Origin: Synechococcus sp. MU1617
GTDB lineage: Bacteria > Cyanobacteriota > Cyanobacteriia > PCC-6307 > Cyanobiaceae
DNA: 64,000 bases
NCBI RefSeq assembly: GCF_020514235.1
Contig: NZ_VTLB01000002.1
Span: forward strand, 310,001 to 374,000
Direction: 5' to 3'
Shown: positions 1-9,884 of the stretch, in pieces
Numbering within the stretch: the first letter of the stretch is position 1
How the letters are laid out: each line of letters opens with the position of its first letter
Made by a program: the position numbers and the translations under genes
Notes under the pieces: generated by a model
Seen by the model: only the letters and a program-made list of their open reading frames with translations
The model's database searches: none
Told to the model about the DNA's origin: nothing

Positions 1-542
1 CGGAGCGGATGCAGCAACTCGAGCAGGAGTTGAGCTCGCTCAAGCAAGAGCACGAGACGCTCAACAGCCAATACATGCGCATTGCGGCGGATTTCGACAA
101 CTTCCGCAAGCGCCAGAGCCGCGATCAGGACGATATGCGTCAGCAGCTGGTCTGCTCGACCCTCACGGAGATTCTCCCCGTCGTTGACAACTTCGAGCGG
201 GCCCGTCAGCAGCTGAATCCTGAAGGGGAAGAAGCTCAGGCGCTGCACCGCAGTTACCAGGGTTTGTACAAGCAACTGGTGGAGGTGCTGAAGCAGCAGG
301 GGGTGGCCCGGATGGAAGTGGTTGGCCAGGAGTTCGACCCGAATCTGCATGAGGCCGTGCTGCGGGAGGAAAGCAGCGAGTTCTCCGAGGACGTGGTGTG
401 TGAGGAGCTCCAGCGCGGTTACCACCGCGACGGGCGTGTGCTGCGCCACGCCATGGTGAAGGTGTCGATGGGTCCAGGACCATCCGATCCAGCGTCTGCG
501 CCTGCTGAGGCGGCACCGGATCAGACGGCGGAGGAGGCCTGA
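1..542 (+). CDS. grpE: GrpE nucleotide exchange factor (5' partial)
   Basis: GrpE releases ADP from DnaK and works with DnaJ in the cytosolic Hsp70 cycle. The frame is open from the window edge (phase from base 3), so the N-terminus is missing; the first ATG, at base 9, lies inside the predicted coiled coil and is probably not the true start. The visible part has the end of the long helix, then the typical [15 protein letters not shown] core, then the beta-domain ending in [12 protein letters not shown] short Ala/Pro-rich acidic tail follows. Its TGA overlaps the dnaJ ATG (TGATG), indicating coupled translation. Family assignment is secure. Confidence 0.95.
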   Translation, partial: ERMQQLEQELSSLKQEHETLNSQYMRIAADFDNFRKRQSRDQDDMRQQLVCSTLTEILPVVDNFERARQQLNPEGEEAQALHRSYQGLYKQLVEVLKQQGVARMEVVGQEFDPNLHEAVLREESSEFSEDVVCEELQRGYHRDGRVLRHAMVKVSMGPGPSDPASAPAEAAPDQTAEEA

Positions 543-1678
543 TGGCCGACTTCTACGACCTGCTCGGCGTCAGCCGAGATGTGGATCCCGACAGCCTCAA
601 GCAGGCTTATCGGCGGATGGCGCGTCAGTACCACCCCGATATCAATAAGGATCCCGGCGCTGAAGACCGTTTCAAGGAAATCGGCCGCGCCTACGAGGTG
701 CTCAGTGATCCCCAGACCCGAGCCCGTTACGACCAGTTCGGTGAAGCCGGTCTTGGTGGTGCGGCTGGCGCTCCGGACATGGGGGACATGGGCGGATTCG
801 CGGATCTGTTCGAGACGTTTTTCCAGGGCTTCGGTGGACCCGGTGGTGCTGGAGCTGGTCGGTCGCGGCGGCAGGGCCCCCAGCAGGGGGATGATCTTCG
901 ATACGACCTGACGATTGATTTCGAGCAGGCGGTGTTCGGTCAGGAGCAGGAGATCAAGATCCCGCATCTGGAGACATGCGACACCTGCGGCGGCAGCGGT
1001 GCCAAAGCGGGAAGTGGGCCCACCACCTGCGGCACCTGTGGCGGCGCCGGGCAGGTGCGCCGTGCTACCCGGACGCCCTTCGGCAGCTTCACTCAGGTCG
1101 CCGAGTGCCCCAACTGTGGGGGCACTGGCCAGGTGATTTCGGATCCTTGCGGGTCCTGTGGAGGCCAGGGTGTCAAACAGGTGCGCAAGAAGCTGCGGAT
1201 CAACATCCCTGCCGGGGTGGACACCGGGACACGGCTTCGCGTGACTGGCGAAGGCAACGCGGGACCCCGGGGAGGCCCGTCCGGTGACCTTTACGTCTTC
1301 CTCACTGTTCGCAATCACCCGCGCTTGCAGCGGGATGGTCTGAACATCTTTTCGGAGGTCAAGGTCAGCTATCTCCAGGCGATTCTTGGCGACACCATCG
1401 AGGTGGAAACGGTGGACGGCAGCAAGGAGCTGGACATCCCCGCCGGCACCCAACCCGGCACGGTGCTCACCCTGCCGAACCTGGGCATTCCCAAGCTCGG
1501 GAATCCGGTGGCACGGGGTGATCAGCGCGTGACGGTCACTGTGGACTTGCCGAAGCGGATCAGCGATGTGGAGCGTGAGCTGCTGGAGCAGTTGGCGGGT
1601 CACCATTCCGCCCGCGGCAAGCAACACCACCACCACAACAGTGGTTTGTTCGCGCGCTTGTTTGGTCAGAAGGGATGA
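542..1678 (+). CDS. dnaJ: Chaperone protein DnaJ (type I Hsp40)
   Basis: DnaJ delivers unfolded clients to DnaK and stimulates its ATPase. The 378-residue protein has an N-terminal J domain with HPD (in Q-Y-H-P-D-I-N), a Gly/Phe-rich linker (about residues 75-115) and four zinc-binding CxxCxGxG repeats ([32 protein letters not shown]). The usual C-terminal substrate-binding domains follow. The last 25 residues are unusually His-rich, with four consecutive histidines near the end. It starts on the grpE stop and its own stop overlaps the next gene by 4 bases, so grpE-dnaJ-tusA-rsgA is read as one operon. Confidence 0.97.
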   Translation: MADFYDLLGVSRDVDPDSLKQAYRRMARQYHPDINKDPGAEDRFKEIGRAYEVLSDPQTRARYDQFGEAGLGGAAGAPDMGDMGGFADLFETFFQGFGGPGGAGAGRSRRQGPQQGDDLRYDLTIDFEQAVFGQEQEIKIPHLETCDTCGGSGAKAGSGPTTCGTCGGAGQVRRATRTPFGSFTQVAECPNCGGTGQVISDPCGSCGGQGVKQVRKKLRINIPAGVDTGTRLRVTGEGNAGPRGGPSGDLYVFLTVRNHPRLQRDGLNIFSEVKVSYLQAILGDTIEVETVDGSKELDIPAGTQPGTVLTLPNLGIPKLGNPVARGDQRVTVTVDLPKRISDVERELLEQLAGHHSARGKQHHHHNSGLFARLFGQKG

Positions 1679-1902
1679 ACAGGTGTTCCCTGGATCTGCG
1701 GGGAACGCCCTGTCCAGTGAATTTCATTCGCTGCAAGCTCAGCCTCGAGCAGATGAGCAGTGGTGACTGTCTGGAGGTCTGTCTCGATCGGGGTGAGCCT
1801 GAGGCCATGGTGCTTCCAGGCCTGAGGGATGCAGGCCACCGTGTTGAGTGCATTGATCAAACGTCGGATTCCGTCACCATTGAGGTGATCTGCGGTGGCT
1901 GA
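1675..1902 (+). CDS. TusA/SirA-family sulfur carrier-like protein
   Basis: A 75-residue protein with the TusA/SirA fold signature: [12 protein letters not shown] near the N-terminus, where the Cys would carry a persulfide. In classical TusA the motif is CPxP; here the last Pro is Asn (C-P-V-N). TusA proteins relay sulfur for tRNA thiolation or other sulfur transfers, but the partner here is unknown. The ATG overlaps the dnaJ stop by 4 bases and the 3' end overlaps the rsgA start by 8 bases, so it is embedded in a chaperone/ribosome-assembly operon. Family call is good; function is inferred only. Confidence 0.85.
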   Translation: MNRCSLDLRGTPCPVNFIRCKLSLEQMSSGDCLEVCLDRGEPEAMVLPGLRDAGHRVECIDQTSDSVTIEVICGG

Positions 1903-2809
1903 CACCGGCAGTTCCGTGGCTTCCGGGATGGTGGTGGCGCTCCAGGCCAACTACGTGGAGGTTGAGCTGGATGCAGCACCTGACGGATGTCCAGGTCGGC
2001 TGCTCTGCACGCGCCGCACTCGGCTCAGCCATCGGGGCGAAGCCGTTTACGTGGGCGATCGGGTTTGCGTCGAGGCGATTGATCCAGGCCAAGGGCGGGC
2101 TGTGGTGGCCGACGTTGAGCCACGCCACAGCTTTCTCACGCGCCCACCGGTGGCCAATGTCTCCTTGGTGGCTGTGGTGTTGGCGGTGGAACAGCCCAGC
2201 TTTGACCCTGATCAGGCCAGTCGCTTCCTGTTGACGGCGGAACGGACAGGGCTCGAGGTAATCCTTCTGCTCACCAAGACAGACCTCATCTCAGCCGAAG
2301 CGCTCGAGAGGCTTGTGGCCCGGTTGCAGGGGTGGGGGTATGACCCGCTGGCGCTTTCGAGTGAAGCTGGAACAGGCATCGACGCCCTAAGGCAGCGCTT
2401 GGCTGGTGCGCAGCTTTCGGTGCTGTGTGGACCTTCCGGGGTGGGCAAGAGCAGCCTGCTGAACCAGCTGCGTCCTGATCTTCAACTGCGCACTTCTGCG
2501 GTGTCCGGTCGACTGCAGCGCGGGCGCCACACCACCCGCCACGTGGAGCTGTTTCCCCTGGGTCCGAGCGCGAGGGTGGCGGACACCCCTGGCTTCAACC
2601 GTCCAGATCTGCCAGATGACCCCCAGGAATTGGGGGTGCTTTTTCCGGAGCTCCGACAGCAGCTTGATCCCTGGCCCTGTCGGTTCCGCGACTGCCTGCA
2701 TCGCGGTGAGCCTGGCTGCGGTGTGTCCAGTGACTGGGAACGCTATGCCCTTTATAAGGCTGCGTTGATCGAGCAGAGCGGCCTCAGCCGCCCATCCCGG
2801 GGAGGTTGA
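1895..2809 (+). CDS. rsgA: Ribosome small-subunit-dependent GTPase RsgA
   Basis: RsgA (YjeQ) is a circularly permuted GTPase that helps mature the 30S subunit. The 304-residue protein has an N-terminal OB-fold (about residues 10-75), the G4 motif T-K-T-D at 127-130, the G1 P-loop G-P-S-G-V-G-K-S-S at 179-187, G3 D-T-P-G at 230-233, and a C-terminal zinc site made of C262, C267, H269 and C275. The order G4-G1-G3 is the family's hallmark. It starts with GTG overlapping the tusA-like gene by 8 bases. Its 3' end overlaps the convergent ybaB gene by 26 bases. Confidence 0.95.
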   Translation: MADTGSSVASGMVVALQANYVEVELDAAPDGCPGRLLCTRRTRLSHRGEAVYVGDRVCVEAIDPGQGRAVVADVEPRHSFLTRPPVANVSLVAVVLAVEQPSFDPDQASRFLLTAERTGLEVILLLTKTDLISAEALERLVARLQGWGYDPLALSSEAGTGIDALRQRLAGAQLSVLCGPSGVGKSSLLNQLRPDLQLRTSAVSGRLQRGRHTTRHVELFPLGPSARVADTPGFNRPDLPDDPQELGVLFPELRQQLDPWPCRFRDCLHRGEPGCGVSSDWERYALYKAALIEQSGLSRPSRGG

Positions 2810-3125
2810 GGTTCAGGCCACCGGTGAGTTCTTCCATGCGGCCCTTCATCGTGGCGGTGGATTGCTCATAGGCCGCTTGCAGGGCTTCGAGAGTGGCCGC
2901 TTCGCTGGCCTGTTGGCCCTCTTGCAGCAGGGCTGGGTCCAGCCGCACCCGCAGGGGTTGCTGGTTGCCCGACAGCCAAACGCTGGCCCGGCCATCGCTG
3001 CTCTGGCCCTCGATCTCCATCCCATCCAGTTCGTCCTGCAGTGCCTGGGCGTTCTGCTGAATCTCCTGGGCCTTCTTGAAGGCTTCCGTGAGCTGGCCGA
3101 AATTAGGGAGTCCGAACCCTGCCAT
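2784..3125 (-). CDS. YbaB/EbfC family nucleoid-associated protein
   Basis: A 113-residue protein of the YbaB/EbfC family, small dimeric DNA-binding proteins often found with recombination genes. Visible traits are the opening [20 protein letters not shown], the central helix with Q-x-x-A-Q-x-L-Q, a short beta region and a final Gly/Met-rich tail. It lies on the minus strand upstream of nothing obvious and downstream of murB with about 24 bases between them, and it overlaps the end of rsgA convergently. The family call is firm; the role here (DNA binding, expression control) is from the family only. Confidence 0.88.
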   Translation of the reverse strand: MAGFGLPNFGQLTEAFKKAQEIQQNAQALQDELDGMEIEGQSSDGRASVWLSGNQQPLRVRLDPALLQEGQQASEAATLEALQAAYEQSTATMKGRMEELTGGLNLNLPGMGG

Positions 3126-3149
3126 GGCGATCCTGTGGGAGCCGGAAGG

Positions 3150-4052
3150 TTAAGCCGCCGAAGCGAATCCCAGCCGCTTTACTTCGGGGTGCAGACGGAT
3201 TCCGTGCTCGGCTTCGACGCGGTCCTGCACCAGGTGGATCAGCTGGGCGATGTCCTTCGCCTGGGCATGACCGGTGTTGACGATGAAATTGGCATGCACG
3301 GTTGAGATTTCAGCGCCGCCGATGCGGGTTCCCTTCAGCCCCTGCTCTTCGATCAGCCGTCCGGCCTTAAGCGGTTCGGGATTGCGGAAGACACTGCCGC
3401 AGCTGGGTTGTTGATAGGGCTGCGTGGTGGTGCGGTGGCTGAGGTTCGCGCTGGTCACCCGCTTCAGTTCATCCGGATCGTGACCGGCCTCTAAGCGGAA
3501 CCGTGCGGACAACACCACGAGGTTGCCCTCTTGGAGACGGCTATGCCGGTAGCCGAAGTCCAGTTGATCCCGTTGCAGCTCAAAGCACTCGCCCCCCTCC
3601 AGGGGCATGACCCGCACCGACTCCAACCATTCCGCTGTGCAGCCTCCCTGGGCTCCTGCATTCATCACAGCTGCACCGCCAGCGGTTCCCGGGATGCCAA
3701 CCGACCACTCCAGACCATGCAAACCAGCGCGTGCAACGCGTCTTGCCAGTGATGGGATCGGTTCGCCCGCGAGCACTTCCACGGTCCCAGTGGTTGCATC
3801 AAGCTTCAGCCCCTGAAGTTTGCGCAGACAGAGCGAAAGCCCGGGCAGGCCGTCATCGTGAATCAGCAGATTCGACCCAGCGCCGATGACGCGGCAGGGC
3901 ATGCCCTGATGAGCGGCCCATTCGATCCAAGCCTGGGTTTCCTCAAGGCTGGCGGGTTCCGCAAGCCATTCGGCGGCTCCTCCCACACGCCAGGTGGTGT
4001 AGTCCGCCAGGTTGACTCCGGCCTGGGGGAGGCGGGCATCGCACTGCGTCAT
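3150..4052 (-). CDS. murB: UDP-N-acetylmuramate dehydrogenase MurB
   Basis: MurB reduces UDP-GlcNAc-enolpyruvate to UDP-MurNAc with FAD and NADPH in peptidoglycan synthesis. Recognisable parts are T-T-W-R-V-G-G near the N-terminus, the FAD-binding V-I-G-A-G-S-N-L-L, and S-C-G-S-V-F-R-N-P carrying the general-acid serine. The shorter loop and length (300 residues) suggest a type II MurB. I prefer the ATG at 4052 because it gives a 4-base ATGA overlap with the murC stop; a GTG at 4070 would add six residues. murC-murB is a common cyanobacterial pair. Confidence 0.95.
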   Translation of the reverse strand: MTQCDARLPQAGVNLADYTTWRVGGAAEWLAEPASLEETQAWIEWAAHQGMPCRVIGAGSNLLIHDDGLPGLSLCLRKLQGLKLDATTGTVEVLAGEPIPSLARRVARAGLHGLEWSVGIPGTAGGAAVMNAGAQGGCTAEWLESVRVMPLEGGECFELQRDQLDFGYRHSRLQEGNLVVLSARFRLEAGHDPDELKRVTSANLSHRTTTQPYQQPSCGSVFRNPEPLKAGRLIEEQGLKGTRIGGAEISTVHANFIVNTGHAQAKDIAQLIHLVQDRVEAEHGIRLHPEVKRLGFASAA

Positions 4053-5458
4053 GAGGTCAGCCTTGACCACAGTCCATTCACATCGCCAGCACCCATGGCC
4101 AGAACAAGATCGTTCTCGCGGCTGTGCTGGATCACTAGGTCGGTGAGTTGATCGAGGCTCTCTGCGACGGCGATCTCAAGATCCGGTTTCAGGCTGCGCA
4201 CCCGATCCGCCAGAGCGTTGCTGCAGATGCCCTGCAGCGGTTGCTCTCCTGCGGAATAGACGGGAGCCAGCAGCAGCAGATCACAGTTCTGCAGGGCCTG
4301 GGCGAAGTCATCGAGGAACTGCCGGGTGCGGCTGTAGCGGTGCGGCTGGAACACCGCCAGGAGCCGTTCTGGTGCTGTGGGGAGCGGGCTGCGACCACTG
4401 CTCACCATCAGGCGTGCCATGTCCAGGGTTGCCTTCACCTCACTGGGATGGTGGGCGTAGTCATCAACGATGTGACGGCCCTTCCAGGTGCCCCGAAGAT
4501 CAAAGCGGCGTCCCGGTGCCTTCAGGCCAGCGAGGCCTTCCACCAACTGGTCAAAGGGGAGACCTTCCATCCGGCAGGCGGCCAAGGCGCCTGTTGCATT
4601 GCTGAGGTTGTGCAGCCCGGCCATCGGCAGGGTGAAGTCACCGACGGGGTGGCCAGCTTCGTAGAAACGGGCCAAGCAGCGATCGCCCTCAAGGCTCAGG
4701 GGCAGGGCGGCGAAGTCAACGGATTCGGCGCTTTGGTTGGACCACCAGGCCGTTGGCTGGAAGTGTTCCTGCAGGATCGGGTCGTCGTGATTGGCCAGCA
4801 CGCGGTCGCAACCCCTTGCGAAGCGTTGCAGGGTGGAGATCAGGTCGTCGAGGCTTGAGTAGTGATCGGTGTGATCCAGCTCCAGGTTGGTGATCACCCC
4901 CAGGCTTGGACGGAACTTCACCAGGGACCCGTCGGATTCATCCGCCTCGGCCACGAGCAGCTTTCCCTGGCCAGCGTGACCATTGCTGCCGAGGCTGGGA
5001 ACGATGCCTCCAATTACAGCGGTTGGGTCTTGATCGGCCTCTAGCAGCAAGGTGGTGATCAAGGTGCTGGTGGTGGTCTTGCCGTGGCTGCCGGCGACTG
5101 CAATGGAAGGTTGTTGCTCGATTAGAGCCGCCAGAAGATCGGAGCGATGCCAGATCTCCAGCCCCCGCTGTCGGGCCCGCTGCAGTTCTGGATTGCTCTC
5201 GGGGATGGCTGTGCTGATCACCACCACCGGTGAACAAGCGTCTTTCGCTCCCGTGACAACGTCAATGCAGGTGGCGTCCTGCTGGCGGAAGACCTTCACT
5301 CCGAGGGTCTTCAGTTGTTGTGTTGTCGCATTGTCACGCGGGTCCGAGCCGCTGACCGGGTGACCGCGGTCAACGAGAATCCGAGCCAAAGCCGACATGC
5401 CAATTCCGCCGACACCGATGAAGTGGACTGGTGTCTGACGGTCGAGCAGGCGCGGCAA
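4049..5458 (-). CDS. murC: UDP-N-acetylmuramate--L-alanine ligase MurC
   Basis: MurC adds L-Ala to UDP-MurNAc using ATP, the first step of the peptide stem in the cytoplasm. The 469-residue protein shows the N-terminal UDP-binding [13 protein letters not shown], the ATP loop [10 protein letters not shown], the D-D-Y-A-H-H-P-S-E motif of Mur ligases and the C-terminal F-Q-P-H-R-Y-S-R-T. The start appears to be TTG. It is translationally coupled to murB downstream and is divergent from gap2, with about 160 bases between them holding promoters for both directions. Confidence 0.96.
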   Translation of the reverse strand: MPRLLDRQTPVHFIGVGGIGMSALARILVDRGHPVSGSDPRDNATTQQLKTLGVKVFRQQDATCIDVVTGAKDACSPVVVISTAIPESNPELQRARQRGLEIWHRSDLLAALIEQQPSIAVAGSHGKTTTSTLITTLLLEADQDPTAVIGGIVPSLGSNGHAGQGKLLVAEADESDGSLVKFRPSLGVITNLELDHTDHYSSLDDLISTLQRFARGCDRVLANHDDPILQEHFQPTAWWSNQSAESVDFAALPLSLEGDRCLARFYEAGHPVGDFTLPMAGLHNLSNATGALAACRMEGLPFDQLVEGLAGLKAPGRRFDLRGTWKGRHIVDDYAHHPSEVKATLDMARLMVSSGRSPLPTAPERLLAVFQPHRYSRTRQFLDDFAQALQNCDLLLLAPVYSAGEQPLQGICSNALADRVRSLKPDLEIAVAESLDQLTDLVIQHSRENDLVLAMGAGDVNGLWSRLTS

Positions 5459-5573
5459 CGGAGGGCTTCAGTCTGGGGAAAGATAAGTCAGTTGCCTCTG
5501 CTTGTCTGCCGTGCTGAGGGCCGGATCGAGCTGATTGATTCGGGGTGGAACAAGGTATTTCTGCTGATTTCTG

Positions 5574-5579
5574 TATGAT
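5574..5579 (+). promoter_or_regulatory. Probable -10 element of the gap2 promoter
   Basis: TATGAT, a near-perfect sigma70-type -10 hexamer, lies 39 bases before the gap2 ATG in the murC-gap2 divergent spacer. No convincing -35 is seen at the ideal distance, which is common in cyanobacteria. Assignment is by position and sequence only. Confidence 0.5.
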
Positions 5580-5618
5580 CGGCGGCCAAAACCCCTGCGC
5601 GGCTTTGCCGCTTCTTCC

Positions 5619-6644
5619 ATGACCCTGCGCGTTGCGATCAATGGATTCGGCCGGATCGGTCGCAATGTTTTGCGGGGATGGATCAGCCGGGGCGCTGACA
5701 CCGGCCTGGAAATCGTGGGGATGAACTCCACCTCCGACCCCGCCACCAGCGCTCACCTGCTCACCTACGACTCCATCCTTGGGCGTCTGGATCCTTCCGT
5801 GGACATCAAGACCACGGACAGCTCGATGTTCGTCAACGGCAAGGAGATCAAGTTCTTCGCCGACCGCAACCCCCTCAACTGCCCTTGGAAGGAGTGGGGC
5901 GTTGACCTGGTGATCGAGTCCACCGGTGTGTTCAACACCGATGAGAAGGCCAGCATGCACATCCAGGCTGGTGCCAAGAAGGTGATCCTCACCGCTCCTG
6001 GCAAGGGTGACGGCGTCGGCACATTCGTGGTGGGCGTCAACGACGACCAGTACCGCCACGAAGACTGGGACATCCTCAGCAACGCCAGCTGCACCACCAA
6101 CTGCCTGGCTCCGATCGTCAAAGTTCTGGACCAGAACTTTGGCCTCGACTGGGGTCTGATGACCACCATTCACAGCTACACCGGCGACCAGCGGATCCTG
6201 GACAACAGCCACCGCGATCTGCGCCGTGCCCGTGCCGCGGCTCTGAATATGGTTCCCACCACCACCGGTGCTGCCAAGGCTGTTGCTCTGGTTTACCCCG
6301 AGGTGAAGGGCAAACTCACCGGCTTCGCCATGCGCGTTCCCACCCCGAACGTCTCTGCTGTTGACCTGACCTTCGGCCCGTCCCGCGGCGCCAGCGTTGA
6401 CGACATCAAGGCAGCGATCAAGTCGGCTTCCGAGAACGGCATGAAGGGGATCATCAAGTACAGCGACCTGCCCCTGGTGTCCACCGACTACGCCGGCACC
6501 AACGAGTCCACCATCTTCGACGCCGACCTCACCTACGCCATGGGTGACAAGGCTGTGAAGATCCTGGCCTGGTACGACAACGAGTGGGGCTACAGCCAGC
6601 GTGTTGTTGACCTTGCCGAGGTGGTGGCCAAGAACTGGAAGTGA
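5619..6644 (+). CDS. gap2: NADP-type glyceraldehyde-3-phosphate dehydrogenase
   Basis: The photosynthetic GAPDH reduces 1,3-bisphosphoglycerate in the Calvin cycle and can use NADPH and NADH. The 341-residue protein has the Rossmann start [12 protein letters not shown], the catalytic A-S-C-T-T-N-C with C158, and the conserved W-Y-D-N-E-W-G-Y-S near the C-terminus. The N-terminal N-S-T-S-D stretch, where strictly NAD-dependent enzymes have an Asp at the strand end, fits the cyanobacterial Gap2 type. It is a single-gene unit with its own promoter-like -10 and a strong terminator. Confidence 0.96.
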   Translation: MTLRVAINGFGRIGRNVLRGWISRGADTGLEIVGMNSTSDPATSAHLLTYDSILGRLDPSVDIKTTDSSMFVNGKEIKFFADRNPLNCPWKEWGVDLVIESTGVFNTDEKASMHIQAGAKKVILTAPGKGDGVGTFVVGVNDDQYRHEDWDILSNASCTTNCLAPIVKVLDQNFGLDWGLMTTIHSYTGDQRILDNSHRDLRRARAAALNMVPTTTGAAKAVALVYPEVKGKLTGFAMRVPTPNVSAVDLTFGPSRGASVDDIKAAIKSASENGMKGIIKYSDLPLVSTDYAGTNESTIFDADLTYAMGDKAVKILAWYDNEWGYSQRVVDLAEVVAKNWK

Positions 6645-6666
6645 TCGTCAGCTGATCGCTCTTTTG

Positions 6667-6695
6667 ATCCCTCCCGGCCTGGGGGGGATTTTTTT
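6667..6695 (+). terminator. Rho-independent terminator after gap2
   Basis: A 9-base-pair stem (ATCCCTCCC pairing with GGGGGGGAT, one T-G wobble) with the loop GGCCT is followed by a run of seven T. It starts 23 bases after the gap2 stop. It is the clearest intrinsic terminator in the window, as expected for a highly expressed gene next to a convergent neighbour (thiL). Confidence 0.88.
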
Positions 6696-6721
6696 GGTCA
6701 GGCTCCGTCGCGTTGGGCTGC

Positions 6722-7708
6722 TCAGGGCTGGCCGAAGTGATCAAATCCGCTTGTGTCCACTGGCTTCTGGTTGTGGCCCCAGCGGATGACGCCCGCTTCA
6801 GCATTGATCTGGCCGATGCGCTGGCTTTCGGGGACGCATTCCTGCCAGACATCGGCCCAGGCTTCGGGAAGGCTCAGCACCAACTCAAAGTCCTCTCCTC
6901 CGGCGAGGCACCAATCCATCCATGGAGCTCCATCAGGCCAGCCTTCGGCCGTTGGAAGATGATCGTTTTGCAGCACCGCCCCACAGCCGCTGCTGCAGCA
7001 GAGGCCTGCGACGGCAGCGAGCAATCCGTCGCTGCTGTCGGTTCCCCCGGCTCGCCAGGGCAGATGCTTCGGTTTGCAGGCCAGCAGCTGCTGGACTTCT
7101 TTCAGCCGAGGCGTCGGTCGTTGGTGGCGTGCGATCGCTTGGTCCCGCAAGGTTGAGTGCAAATTGATGTCACGCGCGCTTGGCTCGTCCTGCAGCAGGG
7201 CGAGGCCCAGTCGGCTGAGCCCATGGGGCCCACTGGTGACCAGCACATCGCCAGGGCGGGCTGCATTGCGATGCAGACGCAGGGGGCCGAGACGGCCGAG
7301 CGCGGTGATCGAGAGCAGTCTCTGCTCTCCTCTGGAGCAGTCACCCCCCAGCAGAACGCCGCCGTACTGGCCCAAGGCGGCACTGATGCCTTGATACACC
7401 CCGTCCACCCAGTCCCAACTGGTGTGACCAGGGGCAACCAGGGCCACGGTGATCCCATCGATGTCGACAGCACCACTGGCGGCCAAGTCGGAGAGGTTGG
7501 CGGCAACAGCGCGCCAGCCCACATCCATGGACGTTGTGGTGGCATCGCTGAAATGAACGCCATCCACGAGAACGTCGGTGTTGATCAGCAGCGGCCTGGC
7601 GTCGGCGGCCAGGGCTGCGGTGTCGTCACTGAGCTGATTGGGCGGAGCGAAGCGAGCCAGCCGCCTGAGCAGCTCCGCTTCAGTTAGCTCCGCCAGGGTT
7701 GGGCTCAT
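6722..7708 (-). CDS. thiL: Thiamine-monophosphate kinase ThiL
   Basis: ThiL phosphorylates thiamine monophosphate to the active pyrophosphate. The 328-residue protein has the PurM/ThiL-family features: an N-terminal acidic metal site L-S-D-D-T-A-A-L, I-N-T-D-V-L-V-D-G-V-H-F, the loop L-L-G-G-D-C-S-R-G, then T-D-S-S-D-G-L-L and G-G-E-D-F-E-L-V-L. Its ATG overlaps the stop of the upstream cyclophilin gene by 4 bases, so the two are co-transcribed. It converges on gap2. Confidence 0.94.
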   Translation of the reverse strand: MSPTLAELTEAELLRRLARFAPPNQLSDDTAALAADARPLLINTDVLVDGVHFSDATTTSMDVGWRAVAANLSDLAASGAVDIDGITVALVAPGHTSWDWVDGVYQGISAALGQYGGVLLGGDCSRGEQRLLSITALGRLGPLRLHRNAARPGDVLVTSGPHGLSRLGLALLQDEPSARDINLHSTLRDQAIARHQRPTPRLKEVQQLLACKPKHLPWRAGGTDSSDGLLAAVAGLCCSSGCGAVLQNDHLPTAEGWPDGAPWMDWCLAGGEDFELVLSLPEAWADVWQECVPESQRIGQINAEAGVIRWGHNQKPVDTSGFDHFGQP

Positions 7709-8814
7709 GCGTGGGCTTTGAGTTGTTCCGCTCCCTCGATCACCTTCACGGCGGTGATCCGGTCATCGACGCCCAGTTCCTCCAGAACATCGAATCCATC
7801 CACCACGTAGCCGAAGGCTGCATTGCGGCCATCCACGAGGTTCAGACCAGCCGGGGTGAGCTCCGCCTCGTACAGGAACATGAAGAACTGCGAGGATCCG
7901 TCGTCGAGGGCCTGGTCTGAATGGGCCCAGCCAAGGGTGCCCAGGGTTGCGAACGGAAGGGTTGGTGTGGCCATGAACAGGCCCACGTCTTCAAAGGTTT
8001 GGTTGTAGATCGTGTCGTCTTCTTCGGGCACGCGGATCTCTAGGGGGACGTGGCGCTCCTGCTTGGTCTTCGGATCCACGTAGCCGATCTCAGGCCCTTC
8101 AGGATCACCGCTCTGGAGCACGTAGAAGTCCTCGGCTCGGATGAAGGGCAGTCCGTCGTAGAAACCCTGGAGAGCGAGATCGACGAAGGCACCTGCGGTG
8201 AGTGGGGCGTTGAAGCCATCCACCACGGTGGTCAGTTCCCCCTGGGTGGTGCTCACGCTGAGGGTGGCTCTTCCCTGCAGCCGTGGCAGGGCATCGAATT
8301 CTGCGGGGATCTCCCGTTCAAAGCCGTCGGGCACCAGCAGGGCTTCCACATCACCGATGGAGCGCAGCGTCCGGCGTCGATCGGCGATGAAGCCTGGTTT
8401 GTCAGTGGCTTTGACCTTCTCCTTGAGGTCTTCAAGACCCTGACCCACGCTCTCAAACAGCGCTTCAGCCGTACCGCGCTTGGCTTCAGGGACCGCGTTC
8501 AGGATGGTGTCGCGGCGGGTGTTGAGCAGCGCTTCAGTGCGTGACACCGTCTTGCCGAGAGCTGTCCAACGTTTGGCCCGCAGATCGTCACTGGTGAGTT
8601 CCAGCCGATGCTGCAGTTCCCGGATGTCGTCCTGATCGAAGGGAAGCGCGTCCCGAAGAATCGCGGCAGGGTCCTTCACAGCATTGCCCTGGGGCAAGGA
8701 GGCCCAAGCAGGGGCGGCGATTGTGATCAGAGCAAAGCTGATCAGAGCAGCAAGGACGGCGTTCAAACGCTGATGAACCAAGGGGGAACCCCAGTGCTGA
8801 CGGGACTTTGGCAC
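7705..8814 (-). CDS. Lumenal cyclophilin-type peptidyl-prolyl isomerase (TLP40-like)
   Basis: A 369-residue exported cyclophilin. Residues 15-39 form a hydrophobic signal peptide ending A-P-A-W-A. Residues about 45-180 are helical with several Lys/Arg/Glu runs and resemble the N-terminal domain of plant TLP40/TLP38. The C-terminal half is a divergent cyclophilin domain, with Q-S-G-D-P-E-G and S-Q-F-F-M-F-L recognisable. In plants TLP40 is a thylakoid-lumen isomerase linked to control of PSII protein dephosphorylation; activity here is inferred. The start is GTG; it is divergent from efp and overlaps thiL by 4 bases. Confidence 0.85.
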   Translation of the reverse strand: MPKSRQHWGSPLVHQRLNAVLAALISFALITIAAPAWASLPQGNAVKDPAAILRDALPFDQDDIRELQHRLELTSDDLRAKRWTALGKTVSRTEALLNTRRDTILNAVPEAKRGTAEALFESVGQGLEDLKEKVKATDKPGFIADRRRTLRSIGDVEALLVPDGFEREIPAEFDALPRLQGRATLSVSTTQGELTTVVDGFNAPLTAGAFVDLALQGFYDGLPFIRAEDFYVLQSGDPEGPEIGYVDPKTKQERHVPLEIRVPEEDDTIYNQTFEDVGLFMATPTLPFATLGTLGWAHSDQALDDGSSQFFMFLYEAELTPAGLNLVDGRNAAFGYVVDGFDVLEELGVDDRITAVKVIEGAEQLKAHA

Positions 8815-8819
8815 AGCCG

Positions 8820-8825
8820 TATAGT
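8820..8825 (+). promoter_or_regulatory. Probable -10 element for efp
   Basis: TATAGT sits 22 bases before the efp ATG, inside a spacer of only 32 bases between the divergent cyclophilin GTG (8814) and efp. This implies a very short leader. No good -35 is seen. Position-based call. Confidence 0.4.
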
Positions 8826-8846
8826 CCGGTGAACCGTTCGGTGGGA

Positions 8847-9410
8847 ATGATCTCCAGTAACGACTTCCGCACCGGCACCACGATTGAGATCGATGGGGCC
8901 GTTTGGCGCGTTGTCGAGTTCTTGCACGTCAAGCCCGGCAAGGGATCTGCCTTCGTGCGCACCAAGCTCAAGGCCGTGAAGTCCGGCAACGTGGTGGAGA
9001 AAACCTTCCGCGCTGGGGAAATGCTTCCCCAGGCGATGTTGGAGAAATCCTCTCTTCAGCACACCTACATGGAAGGTGAGGACTATGTCTTCATGGACAT
9101 GGCCACCTACGAGGAGACCCGCCTCAGTGCTGCCCAGATTGGAGAGAGCCGCAAGTACCTCAAGGAAGGCATGGAGGTGAATGTGGTGTCCTGGAACGAC
9201 AATCCCCTCGAGGTTGAACTGCCCAACTCCGTTGTTCTGGAGATCAAAGAAACCGACCCTGGCGTCAAAGGCGACACCGCCACGGGTGGCACCAAGCCCG
9301 CCATTCTTGAGACCGGTGCACAAGTGATGGTTCCGCTCTTTCTTTCTGTGGGAGAAAAGATCAAAGTGGACACCCGCAACGACAGTTACCTCGGGCGCGA
9401 AAACGGATGA
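8847..9410 (+). CDS. efp: Translation elongation factor P
   Basis: EF-P binds the ribosome between the P and E sites and relieves stalling at polyproline. The 187-residue protein starts [10 protein letters not shown] and has the tip loop V-K-P-G-K-G with the unmodified or modifiable Lys at position 32, followed by the two OB domains and the C-terminal [10 protein letters not shown]. The ATG at 8847 is chosen because it matches the family start exactly; an upstream in-frame extension is less likely. It overlaps accB by 4 bases, a conserved efp-accB pairing. Confidence 0.97.
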   Translation: MISSNDFRTGTTIEIDGAVWRVVEFLHVKPGKGSAFVRTKLKAVKSGNVVEKTFRAGEMLPQAMLEKSSLQHTYMEGEDYVFMDMATYEETRLSAAQIGESRKYLKEGMEVNVVSWNDNPLEVELPNSVVLEIKETDPGVKGDTATGGTKPAILETGAQVMVPLFLSVGEKIKVDTRNDSYLGRENG

Positions 9411-9883
9411 CCATGCAGCTGGATCACGAACAACTGCACCGCTTGCTGGAGGCGCTCGGTGAGAGCGACATCCAGGAGTTCCGGTTGGAAGGAGATGATT
9501 TCCGTCTGGAAATCCGTCGCAACTTGCCTGGCCAGGCCGTCATGGCTCCGGTCATGCCCGCTCCCGTTGCTGCTGCACCAGCTCCTGTTGCGCCCGCCGA
9601 GCCTGCATCTGCGCCGCCTGCATCCACCGCAACGCGCAGCGACCTGCTCGAAGTCACAGCCCCCATGGTGGGCACCTTCTACCGTGCCCCTGCGCCAGGC
9701 GAACCTTCTTTTGTTGAAGTGGGCAGTCGGATCAATGTCGGCCAGACCGTCTGCATCCTCGAGGCAATGAAGCTGATGAACGAGCTGGAGTCTGAGGTTG
9801 GCGGTGAAGTGGTGGAGATCCTGGTGGACAACGGCACGCCCGTTGAATTCGGTCAGGTGCTGATGCGGGTCAAGCCGGCCTGA
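9407..9883 (+). CDS. accB: Biotin carboxyl carrier protein of acetyl-CoA carboxylase
   Basis: AccB carries biotin between biotin carboxylase and carboxyltransferase in the first step of fatty acid synthesis. The 158-residue protein has a short helical N-terminus, an Ala/Pro-rich flexible linker (about residues 45-78) and a biotinyl domain with E-A-M-K-L-M-N, biotinylated on K122. The start overlaps the efp stop as ATGA. Its 3' end is one base from the convergent pdxA gene. Confidence 0.96.
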   Translation: MTMQLDHEQLHRLLEALGESDIQEFRLEGDDFRLEIRRNLPGQAVMAPVMPAPVAAAPAPVAPAEPASAPPASTATRSDLLEVTAPMVGTFYRAPAPGEPSFVEVGSRINVGQTVCILEAMKLMNELESEVGGEVVEILVDNGTPVEFGQVLMRVKPA

Positions 9884-9884
9884 G

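Noticed and set aside
521-1636. Long antisense frame opposite dnaJ
   Set aside because: High-GC codon bias in dnaJ opens the opposite frame. No family features, and it covers a well-supported gene.
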